From the NCBI GenBank assembly GCA_023458615.1, contig JAEWYV010000146.1, positions 1 through 11,138 on the forward strand: 11,138 nt of DNA. The letters are read 5' to 3'. Position numbers and translations under genes: made by a program. Position 1 is the stretch's first letter. Each line of letters starts with the position of its first letter. The notes beneath the pieces were generated by a model, which ran no database searches, was not told where the DNA came from, and saw only the letters and a program-made list of their open reading frames with translations. Positions 1-7,451 of the stretch are shown piece after piece. The DNA comes from Bacillota bacterium. Lineage in GTDB: Bacteria > Bacillota > Clostridia > Christensenellales > CAG-138.

Positions 1-93
1 ATCGCTCGAAAACAATCAGTTAACAATATTAATTCAATTATAGATTTCTATTTTTTCCAAATAACAGTAAAGCAATAGAAAGAAGGAACTCCA
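1..93 (+). promoter_or_regulatory. AT-rich leader upstream of the sugar operon; only the ribosome binding site is clear
   Basis: This stretch is far richer in A and T than the genes that follow. AGAAGGA at 81-87, 6 bases before the ATG, is a good ribosome binding site. A TATAGA at 39-44 resembles a -10 box, but no -35 box lies at acceptable spacing, so no promoter is called. No catabolite-repression (cre) motif was recognised. The true promoter may lie left of the window. Confidence 0.35.
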
Positions 94-942
94 ATGAACT
101 TCGCATCCATGAAACCGATCCTCGCACTGGCTGAAGAAAAGGGAATCGCCTATGGCGCATTTGTAACCGTGTCGTACGATTCTGCCCTAGCCGCAATCGA
201 GGCTGGCTCGGAACTCAACGTCCCCGTCATTTTTATCACCGGAACCGACTGCTGCGACCTGATGGGTGGTTTCGCCGGAACGGTTGAAACGGTCAAGCGT
301 GCCGCCGCAAATTCGACAGTACCGGTCGTACTGCACCTTGATCACTGCAACACCTACGAAGAGTGCGTCCAGGCGATTAACGCCGGGTACTCCTCTGTCA
401 TGATCGATGGTTCGTCCCTGCCATTTGAAGAAAACGTTGCCCTGACCAAGAAGGTTGTGGATTATGCGCACCCCCTCGGAATCTCAGTAGAAGGCGAACT
501 CGGCAAGCTTGTCGGCGAAGAGGGCAAGCTGATCGTCAAAGGACCGGAAGGCGCGCAGACCGATCCCAAAGAAGCGGAAGAGTTTGTCCGCCGCACTGGT
601 GTGGATTGCCTCGCTGCCAGCATTGGAACGCAGCACGGTGCCTATATTGCCGCGCCGAACCTCAACATTGAGCGCTTGAAAGCAATCAAAGCCGTTGTGA
701 ACGTGCCGCTGGTGCTCCACGGTGGCTCCGGCACGCCGGTTGACCAGGTGCAGGAAACCATCCGTAATGGCGTGCGCAAGATCAACGTCGCAACGGACGT
801 ACTCACCACGATGATCAAGACCTACACAGAGCTTTCCACAGCGCCCGGGTTTAAGTACAACACGGCCATCTACCCGAAGGTCAAGGACGCGATGAAGGAA
901 TTTATCAAAGGCAAAATGAATGAATTCCGCTTTGTGAAATAA
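94..942 (+). CDS. Class II ketose-bisphosphate aldolase (fructose- or tagatose-1,6-bisphosphate aldolase), 282 aa
   Basis: Zinc-dependent cytoplasmic aldolase that reversibly splits a ketohexose 1,6-bisphosphate into glyceraldehyde-3-phosphate and dihydroxyacetone phosphate. The HLDHC motif at residues 81-85 gives the catalytic Asp83 and zinc ligand His84. GTQHG supplies His181 and LHGGSG supplies His209, the other two zinc ligands; GGSG and NVATD (231-235) bind the phosphates. These positions are each one residue after those recalled for E. coli tagatose-bisphosphate aldolase KbaY (Asp82, His83, His180, His208), and the length also fits that short subclass rather than the longer FbaA type. 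ATG is preceded by AGAAGGA (81-87) with 6-base spacing. Translation ends in tandem TAA-TAG-TAG. The gene heads the mgl-type transporter operon, so a role with galactose- or tagatose-derived sugar is plausible. FBP versus TBP specificity cannot be read from sequence; the family call is firm. Confidence 0.95.
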   Translation: MNFASMKPILALAEEKGIAYGAFVTVSYDSALAAIEAGSELNVPVIFITGTDCCDLMGGFAGTVETVKRAAANSTVPVVLHLDHCNTYEECVQAINAGYSSVMIDGSSLPFEENVALTKKVVDYAHPLGISVEGELGKLVGEEGKLIVKGPEGAQTDPKEAEEFVRRTGVDCLAASIGTQHGAYIAAPNLNIERLKAIKAVVNVPLVLHGGSGTPVDQVQETIRNGVRKINVATDVLTTMIKTYTELSTAPGFKYNTAIYPKVKDAMKEFIKGKMNEFRFVK

Positions 943-1027
943 TAGTAGATCGGCGATAACAGGCGCAGGAATGCGTTTGTATATAAAAAAGCCCGACTAA
1001 ACAGGAAAAAGTAAAAGGAGAAGAAAG

Positions 1028-2149
1028 ATGAAAAAAATCGTAGCAATCCTCCTCATCGCAGCTCTCGCAGTCTCCATGTTCGCCTGCACCAGCGCGAGCA
1101 CGCCCGCTCCTGCCGAGGCAACCGAAGCCGCGGCAACCGACGCTGCAGCAACCGAATCCGCAGCCCCGGCGGATACTTCCGTGAACGCAACGGTAATCTG
1201 GCGCGCATTTGACGACCAGTATCAGAGCGGCTTCCGTATCATCATGCAGGCCGAAGCCGACAAGATGACCGGCATCGCGCTGGACATGCAGGACGGCGAA
1301 AACGACGTCACCAAGACAACCAACAAGCTCGAAGCAGCCCTGACAAAGGGCACCGATGCGGTCGCCATCTGCGCGCCCGACACGGAGAGCACCAATTCCC
1401 TCATGCTCAAGTGCAAAGATGAGTCCGTCCCCGTTGTCTTCTTCAACATGATGCCCACCGAAGATACGATGAACGCCTATGACAAAGCCTGGTATGTCGG
1501 CGCGGAAGCGTCCGAGTCCGGCGCAATGTGCGCGCAGGCCCTCATCAACTACTGGAATGCCAACAAGACCATTGCGGATAAGAACGGCGACGGCAAACTG
1601 CAGCTCGCTATTCTCCAGGGCGAAATTGGCAACAACGACGTGATCCTTCGCACCGCCGCCTATGAAGATACCCTCAAGGCACAGGGCATCGATTATGAAA
1701 TCGTTGCAATGGATACCGCAAACTGGGACAAGGGCCAGGCGCTGGATAAGATGAATGCGTGGATCACTGCGTACGGTATTGATGGAATCGAAGGCGTCCT
1801 CTGCAACAACGACGGTATGGCGATGGGCGCAGTCCAGGCCGCGCTGAACAACGGCTACAACAGCGGCGATCCCGCGAAGTTCATGCCGATCGTCGGTATC
1901 GACGCAACCGTGGAAGCCCTTCAGGCAATGAAGGATGGCTCCCTGCTCGGCACCGTGCTCAACGACCGCACCAACCAGTCCATCGCGGTTATCAACGTTC
2001 TCAAGGCAGCTGTCGCCGGCACCGCGGTCACCGAAGATGTGGTTGGCGTACCCTGCAAAGTGGATGGCAAGTATGTCTGGATTCCGTACCAGATCGTAGA
2101 CAGCACCAACCTCGATGCAGTTCTTGAAGTCATGCTCAGCGTGTCTTAA
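1028..2149 (+). CDS. mglB: Galactose/glucose-type sugar ABC transporter substrate-binding lipoprotein (MglB-like), 373 aa
   Basis: Extracellular lipid-anchored receptor that captures a sugar and delivers it to the MglA/MglC transporter. The N-terminus has MKK, a hydrophobic stretch (about 4-18) and a likely lipidated Cys20 in an atypical lipobox (M-F-A-C). An Ala/Thr/Pro-rich tether follows to about residue 52, then a periplasmic-binding-protein fold. Similarity to E. coli MglB runs throughout: VPVVFFN (134-140), YDKAWYVG (151-158), and a calcium loop DKNGDGKLQ (184-192) with Glu255 as the distal ligand. Expected sugar contacts are present as Asp63, Asn140, Asp204, Arg208, Trp233, Asn261 and Asp292. 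Two differ from E. coli: the His152 equivalent is Asn202 and the Phe16 equivalent is Tyr65, so the preferred sugar may differ. AAAGGAG (1014-1020) lies 7 bases before the ATG. A strong hairpin follows the gene. Confidence 0.93.
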   Translation: MKKIVAILLIAALAVSMFACTSASTPAPAEATEAAATDAAATESAAPADTSVNATVIWRAFDDQYQSGFRIIMQAEADKMTGIALDMQDGENDVTKTTNKLEAALTKGTDAVAICAPDTESTNSLMLKCKDESVPVVFFNMMPTEDTMNAYDKAWYVGAEASESGAMCAQALINYWNANKTIADKNGDGKLQLAILQGEIGNNDVILRTAAYEDTLKAQGIDYEIVAMDTANWDKGQALDKMNAWITAYGIDGIEGVLCNNDGMAMGAVQAALNNGYNSGDPAKFMPIVGIDATVEALQAMKDGSLLGTVLNDRTNQSIAVINVLKAAVAGTAVTEDVVGVPCKVDGKYVWIPYQIVDSTNLDAVLEVMLSVS

Positions 2150-2181
2150 GATTAGCAGTATAGAATCACCCCTAATCAATG

Positions 2182-2219
2182 GCTGTGCGCCGCGCCCGGT
2201 ATGGGACGCGGCGCACAGC
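2182..2219 (+). terminator. GC-rich intercistronic stem-loop between mglB and mglA
   Basis: GCTGTGCGCCGCG (2182-2194) pairs perfectly with CGCGGCGCACAGC (2207-2219), a 13-bp stem around a 12-base loop in which CCC and GGG can also pair. No T-run follows, so it is not a standard intrinsic terminator. In binding-protein transporter operons a hairpin here typically protects the upstream message from 3' decay or partly attenuates read-through, giving more binding protein than ATPase. That role is inferred; the structure is seen directly. Confidence 0.75.
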
Positions 2220-2241
2220 AAGCGCTCCATATTGAGCGGGA

Positions 2242-2273
2242 AAGGCCGTCCCGGCCTTGGAGGTATGGCTTTG
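2242..2273 (+). promoter_or_regulatory. Small hairpin, GGAGG ribosome binding site and TTG start of mglA
   Basis: AAGGCCG (2242-2248) and CGGCCTT (2252-2258) form a 7-bp stem with a 3-base loop that ends directly at GGAGG (2259-2263). The ATG at 2265 is only 1 base after GGAGG, too close for initiation. The in-frame TTG at 2271 is 7 bases away, which is ideal. The site therefore argues for a TTG start, and the abutting hairpin could tune ribosome access. Confidence 0.6.
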
Positions 2274-3794
2274 GAACACGATCGCTTATTGGTTGAACAC
2301 ATGACCAAGACATTTCCCGGCGTTAAAGCGCTGGACAATGTCCAACTCCGGGTGAAGCCCGGTTCCGTTCACGCGCTGATTGGCGAGAACGGCGCAGGAA
2401 AATCAACGCTGATGAAATGCCTGTTCGGCATCTATCAGCCGGATAGCGGTAGCATACAGCTCGACGGTGAGACCGTCACAATTAAGAATACAAACGACGC
2501 GCTCAAGCAGGGAATCTCCATGATCCATCAGGAGCTCATTCCCGTGCCGCACCGCAACGTTATTGATAATATCTGGGTTGGTCGCTTTGAGACAAAAGGA
2601 ATCTTTGTAAACGAAGCGGCAATGTATCAAAAAACGGAGAAACTCATCCGTGATCTGGAGTTTGATATCGCGCCCAAAACACTGGCAAAGGATCTCTCTG
2701 TTTCGCAATTGCAGGCGATTGAAATCGCAAAGGCGGTCTCTTATGATGCGCGTGTCATCATCATGGATGAACCGACTTCCTCCCTGACGGTTGCAGAGAC
2801 AGAGCATTTGTTTAAGATTATCCGAAGGCTAAAGGCGGAAGGACGATCGATTATTTATATTTCGCATCGTCTGGAGGAGATTTTCACCATTGCGGATGAA
2901 ATTACTGTCATGCGGGATGGTCAATATATCGGCACATGGGAAATCGGAGATATCACCATCGACCAACTGATCAGCCAAATGGTCGGACGTGATATGCAGG
3001 AACGTTTTCCGCCGCGCGAACACACGCGCGGGGAAGAGATATTGCTGGACGTTTCCCATCTTTCCAGCGCAAATCCACGCTCGTTTCGTGATGTAAGCTT
3101 CCAATTAAAAAAGGGCGAAGTATTGGGCCTGGGCGGGTTGGTTGGCGCGCAGAGGACGGAGCTGGTTGAATCGATCTTCGGCCTGCGTAAGCTCTCCGGC
3201 GGAACAATGGAGCTCAATGGCAGGGTGATTCATAACCGTACCCCGCGTGAGGCAATTTCAAACGGCTTTGCGCTCCTAACCGAGGAACGCCGCGCAACTG
3301 GCATCATTCCCATGCTTTCTGTCAAGGAAAATGCGCTCGCGGCTGCATATCGCTCGCTGGTTGGCAGAGCGGGCATCTTCCGTCCCAAGAAGCTGGATGC
3401 GCCGGTGGAAGAGGTTTGTAAACGACTCGACGTTCGCATGGCGAGCACGAAAATGCTGATTCGGAACCTTTCCGGCGGCAATCAGCAGAAGGTACTGGTC
3501 GGTCGCTGGCTGCTCAGGCGCTGCAACATACTCATACTGGATGAACCGACGCGTGGCGTGGATGTCGGAGCAAAATACGAAATCTATCGCATCATGCGCG
3601 ATTTGACCGCGCAGGGGCATGCAATCATCATGGTTTCATCTGAGATGCCGGAACTGCTCGGTATGTCCGACCGGATTATGGTCATGTGCGAAGGGCGACT
3701 TACGACCATTTTGGATAATGTCAATACCACACAGGTGGATGTCATGCAATATGCAACCGAGTTTTCATCCAAGACTTGCAGCAATGGAGACTAA
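2271..3794 (+). CDS. mglA: Sugar ABC transporter ATP-binding protein, two ABC domains (MglA-like), 507 aa
   Basis: Cytoplasmic ATPase that powers sugar import with MglB and MglC. Two fused nucleotide-binding domains are visible. The first has Walker A GENGAGKST (38-46), an unusual signature LSVSQLQ (142-148) shared with E. coli MglA, and Walker B VIIMDEP (162-168). The second has a degenerate Walker A GLVGAQRTEL (289-298), a good signature LSGGNQQKV (400-408) and Walker B ILILDEPTRG (from 420). This asymmetry is normal for sugar importers of the RbsA/MglA type. TTG 2271 is chosen because GGAGG lies 7 bases upstream and the product then begins like homologues, about 14 residues before FPGVKAL. 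The alternative ATG at 2265 adds two residues but has a 1-base spacing. A reading frame open back to 2115 overlaps the mglB end and is not used. mglC begins 4 bases after the stop, suggesting translational coupling. Confidence 0.94.
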   Translation: MEHDRLLVEHMTKTFPGVKALDNVQLRVKPGSVHALIGENGAGKSTLMKCLFGIYQPDSGSIQLDGETVTIKNTNDALKQGISMIHQELIPVPHRNVIDNIWVGRFETKGIFVNEAAMYQKTEKLIRDLEFDIAPKTLAKDLSVSQLQAIEIAKAVSYDARVIIMDEPTSSLTVAETEHLFKIIRRLKAEGRSIIYISHRLEEIFTIADEITVMRDGQYIGTWEIGDITIDQLISQMVGRDMQERFPPREHTRGEEILLDVSHLSSANPRSFRDVSFQLKKGEVLGLGGLVGAQRTELVESIFGLRKLSGGTMELNGRVIHNRTPREAISNGFALLTEERRATGIIPMLSVKENALAAAYRSLVGRAGIFRPKKLDAPVEEVCKRLDVRMASTKMLIRNLSGGNQQKVLVGRWLLRRCNILILDEPTRGVDVGAKYEIYRIMRDLTAQGHAIIMVSSEMPELLGMSDRIMVMCEGRLTTILDNVNTTQVDVMQYATEFSSKTCSNGD

Positions 3795-3798
3795 GATT

Positions 3799-4803
3799 AT
3801 GAATACAAAGTCAATTACCTGGCCTAGAGTTAAGAAGATTCTGATTGATAAGGCGCTGATTTTGGCGATGATTGCCATGATCGGTGTGATCATCGTCATC
3901 GAACCGGCCTTTCTACAGTGGCGCGTGCTGAAGGATATCTTAACGCAGTCGTCTATTAAGCTTATTGTAGCGCTTGGCCTGCTCTTTCCGCTGCTGCTCG
4001 GCGGCACGGACCTTGCCGGCGGCAGACAGGTCGGTCTCGCCGCGGTCATCGTTGCGAGCATGACGCAGACGCTCACCTATGCCGGACGGTTTTATCCCAA
4101 CCTGCCGGATATCCCCGTTATTCTGCCAATTCTCATCGCGCTTTTTGTTGTTGCTTTGGTTGGCATGATCAACGGATGGATGATTGCAAAGCTCAATATG
4201 GCGCCGTTTATTGCAACATTCGGTATGTCCACCATCGTCTACGGCATCAACTGCCTGTATTTTGCGCAGGAACCCAATCGCTCCCAGCCCATCGGCGGCA
4301 TCAAAGAATCCTTGACCATCCTCAGCAGCTACAAGGTGTTTGGCATCAGCCTGCTGGTCTATATCGCGCTGATTATCGCAATCATCGTGTGGTTTGTGCT
4401 CAACCGAACGGTCTATGGAAAACATCTTTACATCGTTGGCGGAAACAAGGACGCAGCCAAAGTTTCCGGTGTCAACATCACCTTTATTATCATCTCGGCG
4501 TTTGTGATAGAGAGCTTGCTCGTTGGTTTTGCAGGCGTGCTGGAGGTTGCGAGGACTGGCGGCGCGAATAGTGCCTATGGATTCTCTTACGAGTTTGATG
4601 CAATCTCCTCCTGCGTGGTTGGCGGCGTGTCGCTTAGCGGCGGCATCGGTACCGTGCCAGGCGTGATCATCGGCGTGATTATCTTCACAATCATCAGCTA
4701 CGGCCTCGCCTTTATTGGCGTCAATCCCAACTGGCAGCTCATCATCAAGGGTATTATCATCTGCAGCGCAGTCGCTCTAGATATGCGGAAGAATGCCCAA
4801 TAA
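3799..4803 (+). CDS. mglC: Galactose/glucose-type sugar ABC transporter permease (MglC-like), 334 aa
   Basis: Integral membrane subunit forming the translocation path of the MglBAC importer. It has a short basic N-terminus and many hydrophobic helices, e.g. around 19-36, 52-68, 107-128, 183-201 and 285-305. Diagnostic stretches match E. coli MglC closely: GTDLAGGRQVGLAA (69-82), the cytoplasmic coupling loop YGKHLYIVGGNKDAAKVSG (206-224), YEFDAI (264-269), and VGGVSLSGGIGTV (274-286) followed by FIGVNPNWQ (305-313). Length equals the family norm (about 336). The start at 3799 is preferred because GGAG (3787-3790) lies 8 bases before it; the in-frame ATG at 3784 lies inside mglA and has no ribosome binding site. 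It ends in tandem TAA-TAG. Homologous RbsC/XylH-type permeases are the alternative, but the motif match favours MglC. Confidence 0.94.
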   Translation: MNTKSITWPRVKKILIDKALILAMIAMIGVIIVIEPAFLQWRVLKDILTQSSIKLIVALGLLFPLLLGGTDLAGGRQVGLAAVIVASMTQTLTYAGRFYPNLPDIPVILPILIALFVVALVGMINGWMIAKLNMAPFIATFGMSTIVYGINCLYFAQEPNRSQPIGGIKESLTILSSYKVFGISLLVYIALIIAIIVWFVLNRTVYGKHLYIVGGNKDAAKVSGVNITFIIISAFVIESLLVGFAGVLEVARTGGANSAYGFSYEFDAISSCVVGGVSLSGGIGTVPGVIIGVIIFTIISYGLAFIGVNPNWQLIIKGIIICSAVALDMRKNAQ

Positions 4804-4860
4804 TAGAGAACGAAAACGAATAATAACAGGAAGCAATAAACTAGTTTGAAGGAGCCTTTC

Positions 4861-5751
4861 ATGAAACGATATCGGCTTAGTGATGCACTTTCCATTTCGG
4901 CAATTGTACAGGGGTTCTGGCGCCTGGATGGCTGGAATTTCTCCGCCAAGGAGCTTGCGGACTTTATGAATGCCTGCATCGACCGCGGCGTTACCACATT
5001 TGACACGGCTGAGATCTATGGCGGAACGGTTTGTGAAACCTTGATGGGCGAGGCGTTCAAAAAGGACCCGACCATCCGCAAGCGCATTGAGCTTGTGTCC
5101 AAGACCGGCATCTTTGTTGAGACGATCAACGGCAAACCCTTCGGGTATTACAATACGTCGTATGAGCGCGTAATGCAGTCCTGCAAAGAGAGCCTTAAGC
5201 GCTTGAACACGGACTCGCTGGATCTTTATTTGATTCATCGCGAAGACCCCTGCCTGGATGTTTGGGAGACGGCGCGCGCACTCAAGCAGCTCAAGAAAGA
5301 TGGCTTGGTACGTGAGGTCGGCGTTTCGAATTTTGATCCCTACAAGTTCAACGCCCTCAATCAGGCGATGGACGGCGCACTCGTCACCAACCAGATCGAG
5401 TGGAACCCCGTTTGCTTTGAGCACTTTAACAACGGCATGATGGACCAGCTTACGGTGGAAAAGATTCACCCGATGATCTGGTCGCCGCTTGCGGGTGGCA
5501 GACTGTTCAGCGACGATGCCGCATGCGTCAACGCGATGAAGAAAATTGGTGAAATCGCGGGTCGTCACGGGGTTGACCCCTCTGTCATTGTGTACGCCTG
5601 GATTCTTTATCACCCCGTTGGTGCCGCGCCTATCACCGGCACGAATAAGCTCGCACGGCTTGACCATGCGATTCAAGCGTTGGATGTGAAGCTCGCGCAT
5701 CACGAGTGGTACGAAATCTACGCGGCGAGCGGTCAGCAGAAGATCCGGTAA
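4861..5751 (+). CDS. Aldo/keto reductase, YdhF-like, 296 aa
   Basis: Cytoplasmic NAD(P)H-dependent reductase of the aldo/keto reductase superfamily, reducing an aldehyde or ketone (possibly a sugar) to an alcohol. The catalytic tetrad is complete: Asp48 and Tyr53 in FDTAEIYGG, Lys81 in VSKTG, His126 in LIHRED. GVSNF and the late segment PITGTNK fit the cofactor-binding end of the barrel. The sequence resembles E. coli YdhF along its whole length, including QGFWRLDGWN near the start and LAGGRLF in the middle. GAAGGAG (4848-4854) sits 6 bases before the ATG; a TTG at 4846 overlaps this site and is rejected as the start. It is the last gene of the sugar operon, 57 bases after mglC. Its substrate is not known; operon position suggests a product or side product of the imported sugar. 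Confidence 0.9.
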   Translation: MKRYRLSDALSISAIVQGFWRLDGWNFSAKELADFMNACIDRGVTTFDTAEIYGGTVCETLMGEAFKKDPTIRKRIELVSKTGIFVETINGKPFGYYNTSYERVMQSCKESLKRLNTDSLDLYLIHREDPCLDVWETARALKQLKKDGLVREVGVSNFDPYKFNALNQAMDGALVTNQIEWNPVCFEHFNNGMMDQLTVEKIHPMIWSPLAGGRLFSDDAACVNAMKKIGEIAGRHGVDPSVIVYAWILYHPVGAAPITGTNKLARLDHAIQALDVKLAHHEWYEIYAASGQQKIR

Positions 5752-5790
5752 AGAACCCGAGCCAGCGCTTTTAGTCAGTTTAACGTATTT

Positions 5791-5833
5791 AAAAAAGCTT
5801 GTTGCCCGTTTCACTGGACAGCAAGCTTTTTTT
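5791..5833. terminator. Bidirectional intrinsic terminator between convergent genes
   Basis: The arm AAAAAAGCTTGTTGCCC (5791-5807) pairs with the arm at 5816-5833, which ends GCAAGCTTTTTTT. There are two imperfect positions, one of which becomes a G-U wobble on each strand. A T-run follows on either strand. It lies 40 bases after the aldo/keto reductase stop and about 95 bases beyond the helicase stop, so it can serve both transcripts. Confidence 0.85.
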
Positions 5834-5842
5834 ATTGTGCGG

Positions 5843-5899
5843 TTTCGCTATACGAAAGCGAAATGATCCGGGTGTCTTTTGCGCAGATGAATCATCTGC
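5843..5899. other. Two small dyads downstream of the helicase gene
   Basis: TTTCGCT (5843-5849) pairs with AGCGAAA (5857-5863) across a 7-base loop. GCAGATGA (5883-5890) and TCATCTGC (5892-5899) form a nearly perfect 17-base palindrome. Neither is followed by a long T-run on the helicase strand, so they may be weak 3' structures of the helicase message rather than terminators. Confidence 0.4.
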
Positions 5900-5927
5900 C
5901 GTAAAATTCTTGTGAGAAAGAAACGCC

Positions 5928-7160
5928 TTATCGCTCCGGCTTTTTCTGCTTTGGTTTTGCAGGGCCGGAAAAGCGTTTGCCAGGCGCTGCCTGCTTATCT
6001 CTCCGCGGCGGTCTTGGCTGCTTGACTGTCTTTTCAAATATCTGCATCGGCCATTGCGACTCCCGCACGGGAATCTTCAGGCCGGTCATCTTTTCGATGG
6101 AGCGAAGGTTGTCCAGATGATCGATATTGCAAAAACTGATTGCGGTTCCGCCAAGGCCCGCACGTCCGGTACGACCGATGCGGTGGATATAGGTTTCCGC
6201 AACGTCCGGCAGGTCGTAGTTGATGACGTGGGAGAGCTTCGGAATGTCGATCCCTCTTGCCGCGATGTCCGTTGCCACCAGAATTTGCACGCGTCCGTCG
6301 CGGAAGCTTTTTAGTGCTTCCTGCCGTGCGTTTTGCGCTTTATCGCCGTGAATCGCGCGCGCAACGAGCCCTTCCTGCGTCAACTTCTGCACAACACGAT
6401 CCACCCCGTGCTTGGTGTTGGTAAACACGAGCGCATTCTTGATGTTCTCCGTGCGAAACAACTGCGCCAGCAGCAGCGGCTTGTTCGGTTTGTCAATCAT
6501 ATAGACGCACTGGTCGATGCTCTCCACCGCGCGGGTAACGGGGTCAACCTTGATCATAGCCGGATTTTTCAGCAGCGTTTGCGCAAGGGACTCAATTTCG
6601 GACGGCATGGTTGCGCTAAACAGCATGGTCTGGCGCGGTGTCGGCAGGAGCTTGATGGTCTTCTTGACGTCGTGGATAAAGCCCATGTCGAGCATGCGAT
6701 CTGCCTCGTCCAATACAAAAATCTCAATGCCGTCCAGATGGATATAGCCTTGGTTGATTAGATCGTTGAGCCGTCCGGGCGTCGCAATCAAAACATCGAT
6801 CCCTCTGCTGAGGGCGTCCACCTGCGGGTTTTGCGAGACTCCGCCGAATACCACGCCGGAGTGCAGACGCAGACGCCTGCCAAAATAGCGAAATGTGTCG
6901 TAAATCTGTATCGCGAGCTCACGCGTCGGCGTCAAGATAAGCGCCCGAATTTGATTGCTTCTCTCCTTACTCAGCCGCTGTAAAATCGGCAGGGCAAAGG
7001 CGGCGGTCTTGCCGCTGCCTGTTTGCGCGCAACCGATGATGTCCTGCCCGCGCAGCAGGACGGGAATTGCCTCTGCCTGAATCGGCGAGGGTTCTGTATA
7101 ACCCGCATCCTCTACCGCTTGCAGCAGCGGCGGGATGAGTTCCATTTCGTTAAACGTCAT
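5928..7160 (-). CDS. DEAD-box ATP-dependent RNA helicase, RhlE-like, 410 aa
   Basis: ATP-driven unwinding or remodelling of RNA, typically in ribosome assembly, RNA decay or cold adaptation. The full motif set is present. An N-terminal Q-motif region ends PSPIQ (24-28); then come Walker A AQTGSGKT (45-52), PTREL (78-82), TPGR (127-130), DEAD (151-154), SAT (182-184), LVFTNTK (244-250), ATDIAARGID (296-305) and HRIGRTGRAG (326-335). A basic Pro/Lys/Arg-rich tail from about 377 likely contacts RNA. The first in-frame ATG (7202-7200) would add 14 residues. The start at 7160 is chosen because family members begin with F-x-x-M/L shortly before the Q motif and an AGAGA lies 5-6 bases upstream. RhlE and CshA-type helicases are hard to separate by sequence alone, so no symbol is given. 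Confidence 0.95.
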   Translation of the reverse strand: MTFNEMELIPPLLQAVEDAGYTEPSPIQAEAIPVLLRGQDIIGCAQTGSGKTAAFALPILQRLSKERSNQIRALILTPTRELAIQIYDTFRYFGRRLRLHSGVVFGGVSQNPQVDALSRGIDVLIATPGRLNDLINQGYIHLDGIEIFVLDEADRMLDMGFIHDVKKTIKLLPTPRQTMLFSATMPSEIESLAQTLLKNPAMIKVDPVTRAVESIDQCVYMIDKPNKPLLLAQLFRTENIKNALVFTNTKHGVDRVVQKLTQEGLVARAIHGDKAQNARQEALKSFRDGRVQILVATDIAARGIDIPKLSHVINYDLPDVAETYIHRIGRTGRAGLGGTAISFCNIDHLDNLRSIEKMTGLKIPVRESQWPMQIFEKTVKQPRPPRRDKQAAPGKRFSGPAKPKQKKPER

Positions 7161-7229
7161 AGTTTCTCTTTCTTGTGTTGCAAATTCTCGTATCGTTAGC
7201 ATGACTGCATACTTTACATCAACCTAAGC

Positions 7230-7238
7230 AGTATATCA
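7230..7238 (-). promoter_or_regulatory. Extended -10 promoter element for the helicase gene
   Basis: On the - strand the sequence TGATATACT combines TGN with TATACT, an extended -10 motif that can act without a good -35 box; none is seen at the expected place. Transcription would start near 7222, giving a leader of about 60 bases before the helicase ATG. Confidence 0.5.
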
Positions 7239-7308
7239 TATTCCGAGAAAAAGAGGATTATTTCTATATTTACCCGCCTAGAGTTCGAGTTTTATAGAGG
7301 CGACGGTG

Positions 7309-7364
7309 TCTCCGCTGTGCCTGTTGTTTGCTTGCGCTGCACGCAACAGAGCAGCTCGGCGGCG
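7309..7364 (+). repeat. GC-rich 56-bp dispersed repeat, copy 1
   Basis: Aligns without gaps to 9301-9356 at 41 of 56 positions. The blocks TCTCCGCT, GCCTG, TGCTTGC and CTCGGCGGCG are identical. An inner hairpin can form from TTGCG and CGCAA (7332-7346). No open reading frame of note crosses it. It lies in the gap between the divergent helicase and flippase promoters, whose other bases are AT-rich. Confidence 0.6.
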
Positions 7365-7391
7365 AACCGTATTGCTGATTTTTAACTTATC

Positions 7392-7451
7392 TAAAAATGA
7401 TATTGCAACAATTATAAAAATGATATTGCAACTATGGAATATTCATATTGC
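7392..7451 (+). repeat. Phased repeat boxes upstream of the flippase promoter
   Basis: An 18-base unit, TAAAAATGATATTGCAAC, occurs at 7392-7409 and again exactly at 7415-7432 (period 23). A third, shorter match, ATATTGC, lies at 7445-7451. The ATATTGC cores start at 7400, 7423 and 7445, i.e. 23 and 22 bases apart, about two helical turns. The last overlaps the putative -35 box at 7448-7453. This layout suggests binding sites for a regulator on one face of the DNA. Confidence 0.5.

Noticed and set aside
20..44. TTAACA (20-25) and TATAGA (39-44) as a promoter for the sugar operon
   Set aside because: The spacing of 13 bases is too short for a vegetative promoter and no better pair was found.
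905..2338. A 477-codon open frame on the - strand opposite mglB
   Set aside because: It lies opposite a clear transporter gene, is rich in His, Arg and Cys with no recognisable domain, and has no ribosome binding site. It is an antisense shadow caused by the codon bias of mglB.
3619..3798. N-terminal extension of mglC from an ATG at 3619
   Set aside because: It would overlap 176 bases of mglA in another frame and adds residues unlike any permease; the start at 3799 has a GGAG at 8 bases and a normal family N-terminus.
4777..5814. A 345-codon open frame on the - strand opposite the aldo/keto reductase
   Set aside because: The opposite strand carries a complete enzyme with all catalytic residues; this frame shows no family features and runs through the terminator at 5791-5833.
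7392..7451. The three phased repeats as a CRISPR array or replication origin iterons
   Set aside because: Spacers would be only about 5 bases, there are no cas genes, and no replication initiator gene or DnaA boxes are nearby; operator sites fit better.
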